Positions 12,877-26,636 of a stretch of DNA of 64,000 nucleotides are shown here, one piece after another. The notes beneath the pieces are model-generated. The model ran no database searches. It saw only the letters and a program-made list of their open reading frames with translations, and was not told where the DNA came from. The stretch lies in the NCBI RefSeq assembly GCF_016545825.1, contig NC_052622.1:14426120-14490119 (forward strand). The letters run 5' to 3'. Position numbers and translations under genes: made by a program. How positions within the stretch are numbered: the first letter of the stretch is position 1; each line of letters begins with the position of its first letter. Source of the DNA: Eucalyptus grandis (lineage: Eukaryota; Streptophyta; Magnoliopsida; Myrtales; Myrtaceae).

Positions 12877-15140
12877 GACGTGTTATGGAGGGTTGGAGAA
12901 GTGATGTAATTACATCCTTGAAGAGAGCATTTTCAAGTCAGGTGGGTTTTTGGCACAAATGATGCATTTTAACGTGATCGTTAGATAGACCTGAAAGTAA
13001 CAGAAATTCAATACAAATTTTATGATAACCAAATTTGTATAAATATAATAATTATTTTTTTGTCCTACTCTAATTTTCCCATTTTTCAGATTTTTACTCT
13101 ACTTTTTTGCAGGACATAGAAGTTGAATCTTACACTTCAAAATAAATGATAGTCAAATTTCGCACGTGAAACTAAACGTCTACACCCCATCCAATTGCCT
13201 TATCATTGGGCCACGTGCCCAGTGAGTATATAATAATTGTTACAAGTGCTAAATAAGAAACGTGAGCCCAATTTCCCAGCTTTAGGTTTGGATTTTTAAT
13301 TAGGTCCATTGCCATCATAAAGAATGTTCCACATCCATCGTTCGATGGGTGACATGTGAATTAATTCAGTTACACAACTATCGCTAAGTTTACATATCAC
13401 CGATCCGTTAATGAATGGGTAAAGAGTTACATATCGTCGATCCAACAATCAACGTACATATTGTCTTTTCCTTTTAGTTTTGGCAAATTCTATTCCTTTG
13501 GCTGTCTCCTCATTGTTTTGGCCCATCCATGGCCATTCTGGGCTTGCATCGTGATCGTGGGCAACATATTGCCGACAATCGGGCTGTCCAATTTTCATTG
13601 GTTGATCTTCCGTGTTTCTTCCTTGTAATCTAATTTGAATTAATCTTAGCAACTCATACTGTGTGAGGTGAGGGCCTATTTTATAATTTAATTAAGTGCT
13701 GAAAACTAAAAAAATCACTACTTAATGAGATTAGGCTTGTTTCATGAGTAAGAGATAGGTTACTTAACTCATTAGATAGAAAAATATATGATAGTAATTA
13801 GAATCTCATTAATATTGATAAAACCTACCAATAATGGTCTATTTTTCTATGTTTGGCAAGAGATTAATTATATTAAGCTATCATTTTATAATTATCATAA
13901 AAAAAATTCAATTCTATTATCCATACTTAAGATTATCTAACACTTAAAATTAGATACTTTTCGGCACTTAATATTCATTTTTATCAAACATGCCCTACGT
14001 TTTGTTTACTCATCTAACACGTGCTCTGCCATTGTAGTTCCACACATATCACTCATATCAACGGCGAACAATATGAATGTCTAAAATAGTTTTTGTTACA
14101 CATCTATATAGTCAATATTTCTCCAATTTAAAAACCCGTAATTTGGTCTCATGATGAGAGCATAGTGGATGAAATCATCTATCAACTATTGTACAAAGGG
14201 TTATGGATACCCAAATGCTTTTATACGTGCTGAGCAAGTCCCACACGATTCATGAACTGAGATCGATTCAGGGTGTCTTATTTTTTGGCTCGAATAGCCG
14301 CATCAATGATAGATCAGGAATATAGATACCGCTGTAGCATGTAAATATTTCCTTAGAAATGGTCCGTCATGCTTGCATCTACATCGTCTCCTTTACGGGG
14401 TCAAGAGATATCAGTTAATTCTTGAAAAATTCCACTTTTCGTCCTTGGACTTCGGCGTTTTTTCTAAGTGATATTTCTAGTTTGTCTAATTAATTTTTAA
14501 TTTCACAAATTCCCTAACCTAATCCCTTCAACACCAAATCCAAGTCCAACTGGCGTGGTCATTGGACGACATCATTGTGCGACATGGATAAAATCTTCTT
14601 ACGTAGAAGTTCACATTGGTTTAATTTTATTCATGTATTACTCCTGCCTTAGCTACATTAGCTAATATTTTATACACATCCACAAGTGTATCCTCATTAT
14701 AAATTATTATCATACTTTGGCATCATTCAATGGTTATGTTAGCTGAATTTGATCAGGTTTGGTGTCGAGGAATTTCATTAAGAAATTTATCGAAATAGGA
14801 CTTGATTAAACAAATTAAGTATATCGGGATTTGATTAGAAAAAGGTGCAAAATTATAAAGACAAAAAAATTACTTTACTATTGGAACTTTGATTCTTCTA
14901 ATGCATTATTTTCATCCATATAATCTAGAATTGATAAATCATAAATGCCCATTGCATTCAATGAAAGAAAAATGTTACTCAAAGAAGCACTTACAAAATA
15001 TATCGTCAATAGAAAGTTTTATTTCCATAGAGAATCGAAAAGATGAATTTGTCCCTTCTCAAGGTAGGTAACTTAGTGAGTGTAAAGTAGGCATATAGTA
15101 GGACTGACCAAAAAAAAAAAAAAAAAAGGTAGGTAACCAA
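12877..15140. other. Intergenic, no gene recognised
   Basis: AT-rich. A weakly self-complementary stretch at about 13690-14000 may be another decayed transposon, but its ends are not clean. No coding exon or RNA gene seen. Confidence 0.5.
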
Positions 15141-15813
15141 GGGGGTGTTTGGCAAATTTTTGTTTATGTTCCCTAGTACACAATTTTTGTTCTTTTGTTC
15201 CGGGAACAAAAAAAAAAAAAAAAAAAAAACGTGTTTGTTTATACTTTTGTTCTAGGAACAAATTTGGAAGCAAACAAGAAGTAGAAAAAACTTATTTATT
15301 GTTTAGAGAACAATTCCGAGAAACACTTCTTTTTTTCTTCTATTTCTTTTTCTTTTTTCTTTAACTGGTTGCCGGTCTCGGCCATTGTTGGCGATCGGCC
15401 GTCAAGGGCCGAGGACCTCGCATCAACCGGTGATGGTCGGCCTTATCAGGCCACCGTTGGGCGACGCCGACCTACCGGTGGCTCGCAAGGCCGAGCCTCG
15501 CTGTGGCTGGGCGAGGCCACCAGCCCTCGTCGGCCGGTCGCCGGCCATGGCCGAGGTTGACGACCGGCCAAAAGGAAAAAAAAAAAAGAAAAAAAAAAAA
15601 GAAAATAAAAATATTTAAAAATTAAAAGAAACAAAAAAATTATACGGGTTTATCATACATGTTTTACATTCCTACTCTATTCCAAAAATAGAAATTTTGT
15701 GCGATTCTACCAAACGTATTTTTTCATTAAAAATTATTTCCGTAACATAAATAGTTTTTCTATTTTTACGTTCTCAAAAATAATTTTGAACAAAAACGTT
15801 ACCAAACGCAACC
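15141..15813. mobile_element. MITE-like element with GTTTGG termini and a G+C-rich core
   Basis: The left end gggggtgtttggcaa and the right end, read in complement as ggttgcgtttggtaacg, form an imperfect terminal inverted repeat that continues into 'tttttgttc' words. A-rich homopolymers flank a strongly G+C-rich core (15365-15570) with repeated ggccgagg/gccggccatgg words. Open frames inside the core are compositional artefacts. It is about 670 bp with no transposase. Confidence 0.55.
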
Positions 15814-16829
15814 TAACTATATGTACATATGTCATGACCTCGAGTCAAGAAATTCTATCAAAATCTTATACATGACTCGGAAAAAAAAAATTGTTTTGTC
15901 ACATTTTGCGAAGACTATGTATGAATCGTTCATAGGTTCAAGCCGCACCTACACGTATGGGATTCCCTTTCCTTGGTACACAAGTGACAATCGACCCCTT
16001 CACCACCGATAGCAACACATAACCACATCGAGTTAATAAGTACATATTAGACAAAACGTCACTCAAATCAGCAAATATCTACACAAACCAAAAGGAGGAA
16101 ATGGCCACTCTCGTCCACATCTCTCTTTTAAGAATTGTGGGCACGCCTTCCTTTTCCACCTAGAAATAGCACGCACTTATTATAAGGAGCCTCCGTCCAG
16201 AGCCCATAAGCTACAACACATGGTCGGGAATGGGCAGAAAGAAAGATCTCCCGACATCATGATAAAGACAACATAGGCAGAGGATCTCGATGGGGCTGAG
16301 GCACCGCAAAATGTCGTAAAAGCCTCTCGTTTTCTTCTCGTTTTAGGACGCCACGCAACCCTCTTTCTATCCAGAGCGAATGACTTGGTGAACAGGTAAG
16401 GCCTTCTCCTTGCGCTCTCCACCACGTGTGAGGTTCATCGTCGAGTGGAAAACTATACTTCGCGCACAAGTAGTACGGGAAAGGTACGCTATCCAGTACG
16501 AGGAAGAGAAGGAAATTTAAAAAGAATATCTCATTCAGTGTACAAGTCACTCGGGAGATCGGCATCCGAGAAGGTCTAAGTGAATTGGTTTCGTCTCAGC
16601 AAAGCTTTATGGTGATCATGGGTTTTGATATGGACCCTTGGACTCTTGGAGTAAATAAAACGGTGAAAGAATGGGAATGTCAAGTGTCATGTAGGAGAAG
16701 ACGAAGATTCTGATTCATATTACGGAGGGAATTCATTAGTCAAAAGGGGTGCAAAGCGTTTGTACAATGGAGCCATCTAGTAACTTAGCCTAATGAACCA
16801 TCCCTAATGGAGAAAACCTTAGATTATTT
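15814..16829. other. Intergenic, no gene recognised
   Basis: Mixed-composition DNA. Overlapping short frames on both strands at 16180-16565 have no recognisable motif and no splice context. Confidence 0.45.
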
Positions 16830-17237
16830 ATACTCAATTTGTTTCGCAAAAATGAATAATTTGATAAACATTTAACAATCATTAGTTTCGCTTATAAAAA
16901 TGAACAAATGAAAAATATTTTCATCAGTCACGAAAAATGTTTAGACATGAACTATTGTCAATAATGAATACATCTTCTAACTAATTATTTCAAGCGATAC
17001 AAATAATCATTTTTAGAAAAATATTTTTTAAATCATTTATTTTTTGTGAAACAAGATTTCATTTATTTCACATAAAATGAATAATTTGTAAAATATTTTC
17101 TTATAAATTCCCAACGATAATGTATTCATAACAAAGACACTTTCACAGGTTAATTATTTTTAACGATATAATCAATCATTTTAGAAAAATATTTTTCAAA
17201 TTATTCATTTTTATTTTTTACAAAACAAACAAACCCT
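16830..17237. mobile_element. AT-rich foldback MITE
   Basis: An inverted-repeat structure of about 400 bp. The left arm reads tttgtttcgcaaaaatgaat, and the complement of the right end reads gtttgttttgtaaaaaataa and then aaatgaataatttgaaa. Internal words such as aaaatatttt recur. No coding potential. Limits are approximate. Confidence 0.5.
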
Positions 17238-17323
17238 TAGGCACATTATATTTTCACTATTTGGTCTACTTATAATGTCTTAGACAAGTACATGGAAAAG
17301 TTGCTAAGTTGATCAAATTAAAA

Positions 17324-18322
17324 TGCGAAAATTTTAAATAAGGATTTGAAGTGCACTCATTTTATTAAATAAGAGCCTGAAGTGGATCTTATTTCAAATA
17401 AAAGTATAAAGTGGTCATATCGGTTTCAAAGAATGGTCTAAAGCGGTTATATTTGTTTAAAATAAAGGCCTAACCTCATTGGCCAGCAAAAAACTCCAAC
17501 CAAATGCATTTTTGTCAGAACACAATTTAAATTTAAATTAAATTATATTTTAAAAAACTTAAACATAATTATATAAAAAAAAAAAAAAATAGAGGCAAGA
17601 AGGGCTCCTCCTGCCTGTGGCCACCACCCCGCTAGTCACTGGTGCTTGGGTGAGGGTTGATGACACTCGCCAACCAAAGGTGAGGGCCAGCAGAGATGAG
17701 AGAGAATGGCGACCCTCTTCCAAATCTAGGTGATATTTGCTTGCCCTCACCCAAGCTTAGGCGAGGGTTATCAATCTCTGCATAGGTGTCGGCAGCCCTA
17801 GACCTAAGGCGAGGTCCAGGGGCATTAGGCAAGGGTCATTGACAACTATGTGAGGGCCGACGACCCTTGACCAAGTTAGGGTGAGGATGGGCGACCCTTG
17901 CCCAAATTTAGGAGAGGGTTGCTCTCGCCTTCGATCAACAAGGGTCGCCACCTCTCACTCAGATGTTGCGCAACCTTGCCGACCATTGCTACCACCCCCA
18001 TCAATGATAAGGTGGCAACTACAAGTGGGGAGGAGTCCTCCCTCCCTTCTCTATTCAGTTGTTTTTTCTTTTCTTTTCTTTTTTAGCTTGTTTTTATGAA
18101 AATAAAAAAATTAAAAGGCAAAATTGCCCTTATCAAATAGTGAGTTGAAATCTTTCTTTAAAACTAATATGACCAGTTTAGGCTCTTATTTGAAATAATG
18201 TCTATTTTAGGCTCTTATTTGAGAAATGATGGTACTTTAGACCCTTATTTGAAATAATACCCACTTCATGTCATTATTTAAGAAAATGAGGGCACCTTAG
18301 GTTCTTATTTAGAATTTTCCCA
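17324..18322. mobile_element. Long-TIR element with subrepeat arms and a G+C-rich core
   Basis: Each arm (about 17324-17470 and 18150-18322) is built of degenerate repeats of roughly 35 bp of the form 'aaataagagcctgaagtgg', and the two arms are reverse complements of each other. The centre (about 17590-18060) is G+C-rich with gtgagggccag and gcgagggtt words. There is no transposase. The subterminal repeat arrays suggest a Mutator-like or similar long-TIR non-autonomous element, but the superfamily is inference. Confidence 0.6.
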
Positions 18323-20577
18323 ATTAAAATCAATGATATCATCTCAAAGTTATTGTTAAATTTATTATGTTAGTAAATGAGGGAAATAAAATATGTCAAC
18401 TCATTTTTACCAAAAAAAAAAATGTCAACTCATTAGAAAAGTTAATAATTTAAAAATATTAAATTATTGGTCAAGTAACTTATATTAGAATTGGTAATCC
18501 CAAACTAGTTGATGACTTAGTAGTAGTTCATGAAAGACTTAGTGAATTCACAGCATCGATAAGTCATGCAAATTAAAAAAAGGAGATTACAATATTCATT
18601 AACTTGCAAAAAGATTTTTTTTTTAAATTAATACCTCCTTGAAAAAATAGGTGGCCTTCTTATATATATATATATACCAATTCTTTCAGAAGTTTTTTAA
18701 TTAATTTTTTATCAAAAAACATTCCATTTATTTCAATAGATAAACAATAGAGAAACGCAGTCCAACTGCAAATCAAGACAAATCACAAATAAATCCAAAA
18801 TAAAATAAGCTCCTTATAAAAGGATGAATAATTAGAAACGAGTTTAGAGATCACACACTTAAAGAGTAAATATGTAAATTTTTCAAACCAAAATCAAAAC
18901 CGATCACTTAATTCGTCTTCATAGTGAGCACAAACAAAAATCTCCATTTGTAAACTTCTAGAAGGAGAAAAGCTCTTCAAAGCAAGAGAAAAACAAGAAA
19001 AAGAAAACATAGAACAACATCAACCAGAAAAAAAAAAAGGAAAAAGAGAGCGGGAGAGTCCTAACTCAAACCCTCCCGAAGTTTATCGGAAGTTTATCGA
19101 GACAGAAAGAAATCTACTTTTTGGGCAATAGAATATTAATAATTGTCCCTTCATGGCCATCTGGAGCCAAATGCATAAGGCTCAAATACTTTTTTAAAAA
19201 TTGTAAATGCACAATGCGTCATGGGTGTACGAAAACAGAGAAAGGAAATTCCACGAGACTTTAAATTATCTATTTTCTTTATACTTTGAGATATAGTTAT
19301 GTTAGATAAAAGTCGAATTTTTCCATACCTAAAAGCACCCAAAAAAAAAAAAAAAAAAAAAAAAACACACTCCCAAATCGAAGGCAATCGACGGACAGAA
19401 GGGGTGCCATGTGGCTGGAGGCCGTTGCCTAGGCATCACCATCTAATCCCGATCGACAAATGGATGATGAAGAAGGTCACCACCAAGAAAGAGAAAGAAA
19501 AGAAATTCAATCACGTGCGATCCCATCAATCAACGCCGCGAGCAAATCCAAAGCGCCTGGGCCCTAGGGAACCTCATCCGGAGAGAATCCGTCCTCCAGC
19601 ACCATGGATAAGATAAGAGAAAAGATTTTTCCTTTAACTGCCCAATTACCATTGATCACGTCTCGTCCTACGATCCTAATCGGATTTCAATTGCTGTACC
19701 CGTGACAGATAGAGGATTTGCGGGGGCTCAAGCAAGATTTGATTAGCGTGCGGAGACAAGAGCACGAAAACTTTTGACTTCGTGCAAGAGACTCTATTGT
19801 TGCGTAGTGATTGGTCAGCGTCCGCATGAATATCCAGGAGGCGCTCCAGACAGATTTTCTATTTTCAGTCTGCTATAATAATCGGTCTGCTACGAGAGAG
19901 AAGGAACAGATCGTGGAGAAACAAGAGAAGAAGATGGTGATAAATTTTGAGAGGGAGAATGGTGATGCCCATTGATCATTTCAGATTAATAGAGCAAAGC
20001 CGTGAAATTTTTTTTTGTTTCCTCTCAAACGGCGCGAAAGTAATCGCACGGGTGATGGCGTGCGATTTCATTTTCATCGACCCTAGAGTCGTTGTCTGAA
20101 AATTGAGGAAACTTTAAATTGGTTCTTGAAGTTGAAAAGGGACAGATATAGGATAGCGAAGCCAAAAATTATGGGGTTTTGAAACAAGAAGAGCCCTAGA
20201 TTATATAGAGGGCAAAACAAAAAGACATAATCGTCATCTTGGTCCTTAATCTTGATTAATTCTCCATTCGCCAGCAGCAGGCAATTTACATAAGTTGGCA
20301 TTGAGAAAGTTGTGACATTAGCTCTCAAGGTATGAATCGAAACGCATATGTTCCATGCAAGCGAACCATCCGGTGAACCATCGCGGCGGAAGTTTCTGTT
20401 CTGGTGGCCTCCATGCTTCCACCTCATTCGCCGGCAACCCTAAAAGTCCACCAACTTTAATTTTAATATACTAAACAAAGCTCGAACGACACCGACCCAA
20501 GTTTTGATACATTAGACAAATATTTAGATCCCGTCTAAAATAATTCTATCGTATTTCTTCATTTCATTTCATGTAGG
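18323..20577. other. Intergenic with simple repeats
   Basis: Contains a (TA)n tract at about 18660-18676 and a poly-A run at 19339-19363. At 18705-18780 a segment resembles the 3' end of the LINE at 42.98 kb (cattccatttatttcaatag, then ccaactg) and may be a short LINE tail. No gene is supported. Frames at 19299-19616 and 20083-20427 show no known motif. Confidence 0.4.
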
Positions 20578-20978
20578 GATAAGTGCATTAAAAGTCCTGA
20601 AACTTATCATAAAAATGCAATTAAGTCCTAAAAATTTCAAAAAAAAGTGCAATTAAGTCATAAAACTTATTACGAAAATTCAATCAAGTCCTAAAACTTT
20701 TAAAATGTTCAATAAAGTCCTAAACTTATCTCGAAAGTGCAATCGAGTCCTAAAATTTTCAAAAAGTGCAATCAATGGAAAGACTTAAATTGAACTATTT
20801 TGATAAGTTTTAAGACTTGATTGCACTTTTTGAAAGTTTTAGAACTTAATTGCACTTTGTGACAAATTTTATGACTTAATTGCACTTTTTAAAAATTTTT
20901 ACTTAATTGTACTTTTTAAAAGTTTTAGGACTTAATTGCATGTTTATGATAAATTTTAGGACTTCTAATGCACTTATC
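20578..20978. mobile_element. Foldback MITE built of short inverted subrepeats
   Basis: Both ends read gataagtgcatta with matching extensions (left aaaagtcctgaaacttatca, right in complement gaagtcctaaaatttatca). Internally, units of about 34 bp, 'gtgcaattaagtcctaaaac', run forward in the left half and in complement in the right half, so the whole 401 bp can fold into one hairpin. No coding content. A decayed relative lies at 26030-26262. Confidence 0.75.
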
Positions 20979-23900
20979 AATTAATGTATTATAGGTAATG
21001 AAAAGACATATGTCGGCCCTAAGAAAAACAATTATGTATGAGCATCATTATGGAAAGAAATGTTGCCTAAAGTCATAGTAAAAGTTCACCTCGAAATTAG
21101 GGTCACGTGGATATAATGATTGTTGTTTGAACTGGATTTAGGGTCTAGGGCTTAGGCTTAGGCAAGCAATTGCGGTAGCATCGGCATCAGTACCCTTGGG
21201 CAACGAAACATTGAAGCTTAGTGATATATTAGCCTACAAAGCTATCACTATTGAATCACCAATGATGCCTTGCGAGAAAAAAAACGTGAATCGCCTTTGT
21301 TTCACTTGATTTGCTAAGATTTGAAAGTCCATTCTTTGTGGGCTGCATGCGAAATACATGCTGTAAAAAATCAAAGATCCAATAGTATCTTGATTACTAA
21401 AGGAGTCAATGATCGTTTTACACGAGCCCTTGACTTCGTTGAGAGCATTTGTTTGATGTGTTTTTGTCACCAAGGAAGCGTCTTTCTTGCTCACCAAGCC
21501 GAAGTTGAATTTTTCACATCTCTCTCTCCCCCTTGATTTGATTTGAGATAAGTCAAAGCTTATCTTAAACTCAATGGACCCTCTGTTCGTTCATTTTCGA
21601 GTTTCGTCTGCGACTAAGACATTACTAGTCAACATAAAGGGAGTATTCACGATTTCAAGACTTATTTCTATTCAGCTCAATTTTCTTGTCTTAAAGAAGA
21701 AATAATAGCGATCGTTGATAGGGTATTCTCAGGATTCTATAGGTGTCGTGAGTCATGCATAGATAGCTATCGCACAGAAGGGCCTCTTGCGACTTTTGAT
21801 CGAGTTACATGTAATTGGAATAAAACTGCATACTAAAAGCCCCTCAAAATTCAATACCATAAGTTAGGAAAGCCGATTGTGAATTCATATGTGACCAAGG
21901 CCGATTGTCTTTTGTCATCTTAAGGGCCTTTAGGTAGCTCAGATTAAAAAGGAAGAACTATTACCACTCAGTTCAACCAGTCAAGTGCTTAAATATATTT
22001 GGATATTTCCTCTTATAAGATAATACTAAAAAAAAAAAAATCGAGACGTTTTTTATATGCAAAAGCACAATCGACTTCCCCATCAACTTGCGCATTTTCG
22101 TGGATTTTATGCGGCGTAAAAAAAGATTATTCTCTTTTAATTTGGGAATGAGGTCCATAGACATTAATAGAAAAGTTCAACAAGTTGAGCTTTATCTATA
22201 GCTCTTTAAGAAAGAATAATAAACAATAAACAAGAAAAGAAAAGAAAAGAAAAGATTCCGATTATAGACCAGCAAGTTTATATATGTCCTGATAAGTGAT
22301 GCCCGATCCAATGCGTCGATTCTGTTTCTCGGTTTAGATGAGTCTCAGACAACGATGTCCATTACTTCCATGTCCAAACACAATGATAGAGACCCACAAA
22401 TTTCCCCTTCCTTTTCTAATTCTTTTTATCTTTGATTTCCTTTTTCTTTCTTTTTTTCTTTTTTAGTTTGTGCGAAAGAAAACTGCTTGAAAATCGACTT
22501 TTTCACGTTTGCGGTGGAAAAGTACGCGCATTCGTACTGCATTTTATGCCTTTTTTTTTATTTCTTGAAAAATTCAAAAATGGTCATTCTTAAGTGTTGG
22601 AATCTTTTTGATTTCACAATTTTAGATAATCTAAACTATTTAATACTCTTTTTTGGCCCTTTTCGGTGGCTTTTTATGCAAAAGGTGACTGGGGATGGAT
22701 CAGATCGATGGTCTAATTGGCATCTGTGTACATCCACTAAGGTCAAGTTCTTTCAATTTTAAATTTAATTTTCCCTCATTTCAGATGAATAGATTGAGGA
22801 ATTCCCTTTTTCTAGAACAAGGTTCCAGCACACAAAGAGGATGACATAATTAGCTATAGTTTCCGCAGAAGTTCATAAAAATATCAAATGTGCAAATGCA
22901 TAATATCTTGTCTTGTTTTTATGGTATAAAGATTACTCGAAAGTAATAAAAAAAATTAGTTTGATTAAATTTGATTTGTTTATGATATGCCTTATGCTGC
23001 AGCAGCCCATGTAGCTAATCTCTGGATTTAACCACTTGAAATTGAAAAGAGATTACTTAATTATCTGCGCTAGGGGTAGGGACATTCACAAAATGTATGT
23101 GATTTGCAACAATGTTCTCTTATATATTGAAAAATGTTATCTTCTTCCTTTTACAGAAAATACGTTTCTAGTTCAGGTTATCTGTTTTTTTTTTTTTTTT
23201 TTAAATTTAATTTGGACAAAGGGTAAATATTGTGCCATTATAATCAACATTACAATACCCTTGAAAGGTCAGAGGGGTAGCAATTATTCCTCTTTTTTTT
23301 TCTACTGAAATATAGCAACCCGGTAGATATTAGTTGAGCAATTCAAGAGTTCTAGACTCTGAACTAATAGATATCTGTGTTTGCCCTCTTGGTGAGAACT
23401 GAACCTAATTAGCCACTTTAGAACATTTTACATGTTTATAACTGAAAGCATGCACGGTAGTTCTCAACAAGTATAAAACATACCTTCACTTCACTTGTCG
23501 TACATAAACTCTTGTAGAACTCACAATCAAAATAATTTGTTTATGATACCCTATTTTGAGAAAGGAAGTCCAAAGCTTAATATATTCAATAGAATCCACC
23601 TGTAGTTTCGAATATCCTATGTGAATTTGTATAGCCATGTCCATTTGACAATTCGCATTTACTATATTGCAAGTGAGGTCAATATCCATGCATCGCACAG
23701 GCTTAAAATGCATCGCTTAAAATGCATCATAGACAATTGGAGATATAAGGTGACTTTTGTTAAAAACAAGAATTATTGGGTGTGAAAAAAATCTTCAACT
23801 TTGAGAGAGCTAAGATAGAATCTTTGAGGGGTGGGTTTTATAGCTAATTTTTCATCCTTCTGTCTTTTGTACAATAAACATTAATCCAATATATAACAAC

Positions 23901-26029
23901 ATTATATAAACCAAGCCATGAATAGCGTTATAAACGCACAGAAGGGTAATGCCTTCTTAAATTGTCCTTACATTGAGATGAGAGCATGCAATGGAACTCA
24001 GATCAATATATATATATATATATATATCAGTTTAATGGTATTAAAGAGGTAATTGTCTAGATTAAATAAATTTTTATAATTTCTAAAGAAAAATAAAAAG
24101 CAAGGGAAATGTGTTGAGTGTGAAGTAAATAAAATTGAGGATTTGTCCCAGCTGGGCACCTAAATTAATGGAGTGCTCATGAAGCAAATTCCCTACAAGC
24201 ACGAAGACACACTCCTAGTGTTTCGGGAGTTCACGTGGCGAGCAAGGAATGCACTAACTTGTACTCATATGTAATAATGCAATTACTAAACGGAGAACTG
24301 CGTATTGTCCGAAATTGTACTCATCAAATAGGCGGGTTGAAACAAAAATGGATTGATCCAAATTGACTCATTTAATTTTTTTTCTTTTTTATATTGATTT
24401 TCATGTAATACAAGTTTAGTGATCCAGACTTGATTCATATTATTAAAACATTTGCATATTTATTCCAATATAGGAGAACTCATGTATAAACTGAGATAAG
24501 AGTGAGGAGCAAGCGAGCGTGAGATTAAGTGAGGGCAACAAAGAGTGAATAGAAAGTTGTAAAGTTGGATTGTATGTAAATTAGTTTTGAACCTATTTAG
24601 CACCTATATTATTTTAGGTTTTACTATTCTAGACTCATTCATGACTTATTTACCGAATATGATAACTCATATAATAATTCATCACATCAAATATGAGTAA
24701 GAAATGGATTTATGACTCTTTTTGAGAGGTCTATACAAAATTAATAAGATTGATAAATAATAAAAAAAACATTATTTGAGAAAAAAAGTTTGACATATAT
24801 ATATATATATATATTATAATGTAAAACTTGGTGACTTTATTCATCCTCTTAAACAAACCACAGTCCTTACACGATTTGTGGAACATCATATTAAGAAACT
24901 ACATATAGAGATCCAGTACGTGTTTTAAGAAAAAAATTTCTTCCCGATAGTCTTTATTGAGCCTTGAAAAAGTTTGACAAAAAAATTGAAAATGAAATTG
25001 AAAATATAACAAAGTGAGATAATAATCAAAGTGATTTTTTAATGTTCTAAAAAATTAGATCAAATTCAAAATTATAATTATGGCATAATATCTATAGTGT
25101 AGAAAGTATATATGGAATTAAATAAGGAAATAATATTTGAATTAAAAAATGGTTAATATCACAAAAAATGCAAAATTGTGTTATCTATGACATAAATAAT
25201 CTAAACTTTTTTCTTTGTCATTAAAAACCCTGAACTTGCACATTGTGGCACAATACCTCCTACATTTTATGTCACAAGTGTATAAGTTGAACTTATACAA
25301 TGGATAGAATTGGAATAAAGGTTATGTATGTCATAGGTGTATAAGTTTGAGTTTTTTATTTTTTTTTGATTTTACCCTTTAAAGGATGAACAATGTTAGT
25401 CTACAGTCTTCTAACGATGAATTATAACAATTACATGCAATTCAGATATACTATACAAAATCTTGCATGACACTCTAAGAAAATTTCTCCCACTTATTCT
25501 CAAATTATTGAAAGATGGCTTCATGCATTCCATCTACGTATGTATATATTTACGGATTTACAGACTAACAAATTCGAAAAGCATAAAATATATGAATTAT
25601 AAAAGGGCAAAAGCCTTTTCTAATGTCTATTGTTTTTTGATTATAGAATTTATGGATTTAGTAGGAGAAAGAAAAGTAAAGTGAAAAGTCAATTTAGCAA
25701 TTGGGTAGATTATTAATTTTTTGTTGGGTTGACGGTTAGGTGGCGGCTGTTCTCTCGGAGAAAGCACAGAGGCCTTTCAATGCAAATGACAAGAGAGCTA
25801 TGCTAGCATATCTAGAGGCAACGCCTTATGTTTATATAGATATAAATTTTGTGCACCCATTCCTACGAAAAGAAAGTGTCGTACTAAGTACATGCCTCCT
25901 TGGGTAGCTAGGCACGTGCCTTGCATCCGTCCACGCAGCGAGAAACATATTTGAAAAATTGCGTCGTCATTTGTTTAATCTCTTGCCTAATCAGCCAATA
26001 CAATTTCCACTTCAAAATACGAAGCCACA
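20979..26029. other. Long gene-free stretch
   Basis: About 5 kb of AT-rich DNA without a supported gene. It holds (AT)n microsatellites at 24006-24027 and 24794-24814 and homopolymers at 22029-22040 and 23188-23204. The frames at 21234-21536 lie on opposite strands, show no family motif and are probably chance. Confidence 0.5.
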
Positions 26030-26262
26030 GGTCCTAAATTTTACCGCGGCAATGCAATTGCATCTTAACATTCTTAGAAAAATACAATTAAGTTATAAAA
26101 CTTAATATGAAAGTGTCGTCGAATTTTAAAATTTCCAAAAAGCGCAATCAAATTTAAAATTTATTAAATCAATCCAATCAAGTACTTCACTTAATCGTAC
26201 ATTTGGAAAGTTTCTAAGATTGGAGTGTATTTTCATGATAAATTCTAGAATTCAATAACATT
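26030..26262. mobile_element. Decayed foldback MITE upstream of MAX2
   Basis: It repeats the vocabulary of the element at 20578: 'aatacaattaagttataaaa', 'gaaagtg', 'aaaagcgcaatcaa', then the complementary 'ttaatcgtacatttggaaag' and 'catgataaattcta'. It is shorter and more diverged. It ends about 375 bases before the MAX2 start codon, so it lies in the promoter or upstream leader. Confidence 0.5.
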
Positions 26263-26552
26263 TTTTGTCACGACTTTTTGGAACAAGAAACCGAAACCGA
26301 ACCGGAACCAAATCAATCCGTGTAATTTACCCCCGCTGCATCAATTGGAAATGGCACCACTTGCCTTGCCAATTGCCATCACCCTCGTCCCTCATCTTCC
26401 ATTGTACATTGCATGTACCCTCTCCCGGCCTGTCTCCCGTACCTTCCCCCACGCGCTCTCCCTCGCGTGCATCTCAAACTCCCCTTTTAGCCTCATCCTA
26501 TCACGTGGGTGGGTTTCCATTTTCCCTCGACAAGTTGCGCCCGTCGGCCTTG

Positions 26553-26585
26553 TCTCTCTCTCTCTCTCTCTCTCCCTCTCCCTCC
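26553..26585 (+). repeat. (CT)n tract in the MAX2 leader
   Basis: A run of CT dinucleotides followed by CCCTCTCCCTCCC ends some 50 bases before the MAX2 ATG. Pyrimidine-rich leaders are common in plant genes, so this supports transcription across the region but does not prove a regulatory role. Confidence 0.85.
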
Positions 26586-26636
26586 CACTCCTCCGCCGGC
26601 GGCGAGATCGCCGCCGCCCCGCCGCCGCCCGCCGCG

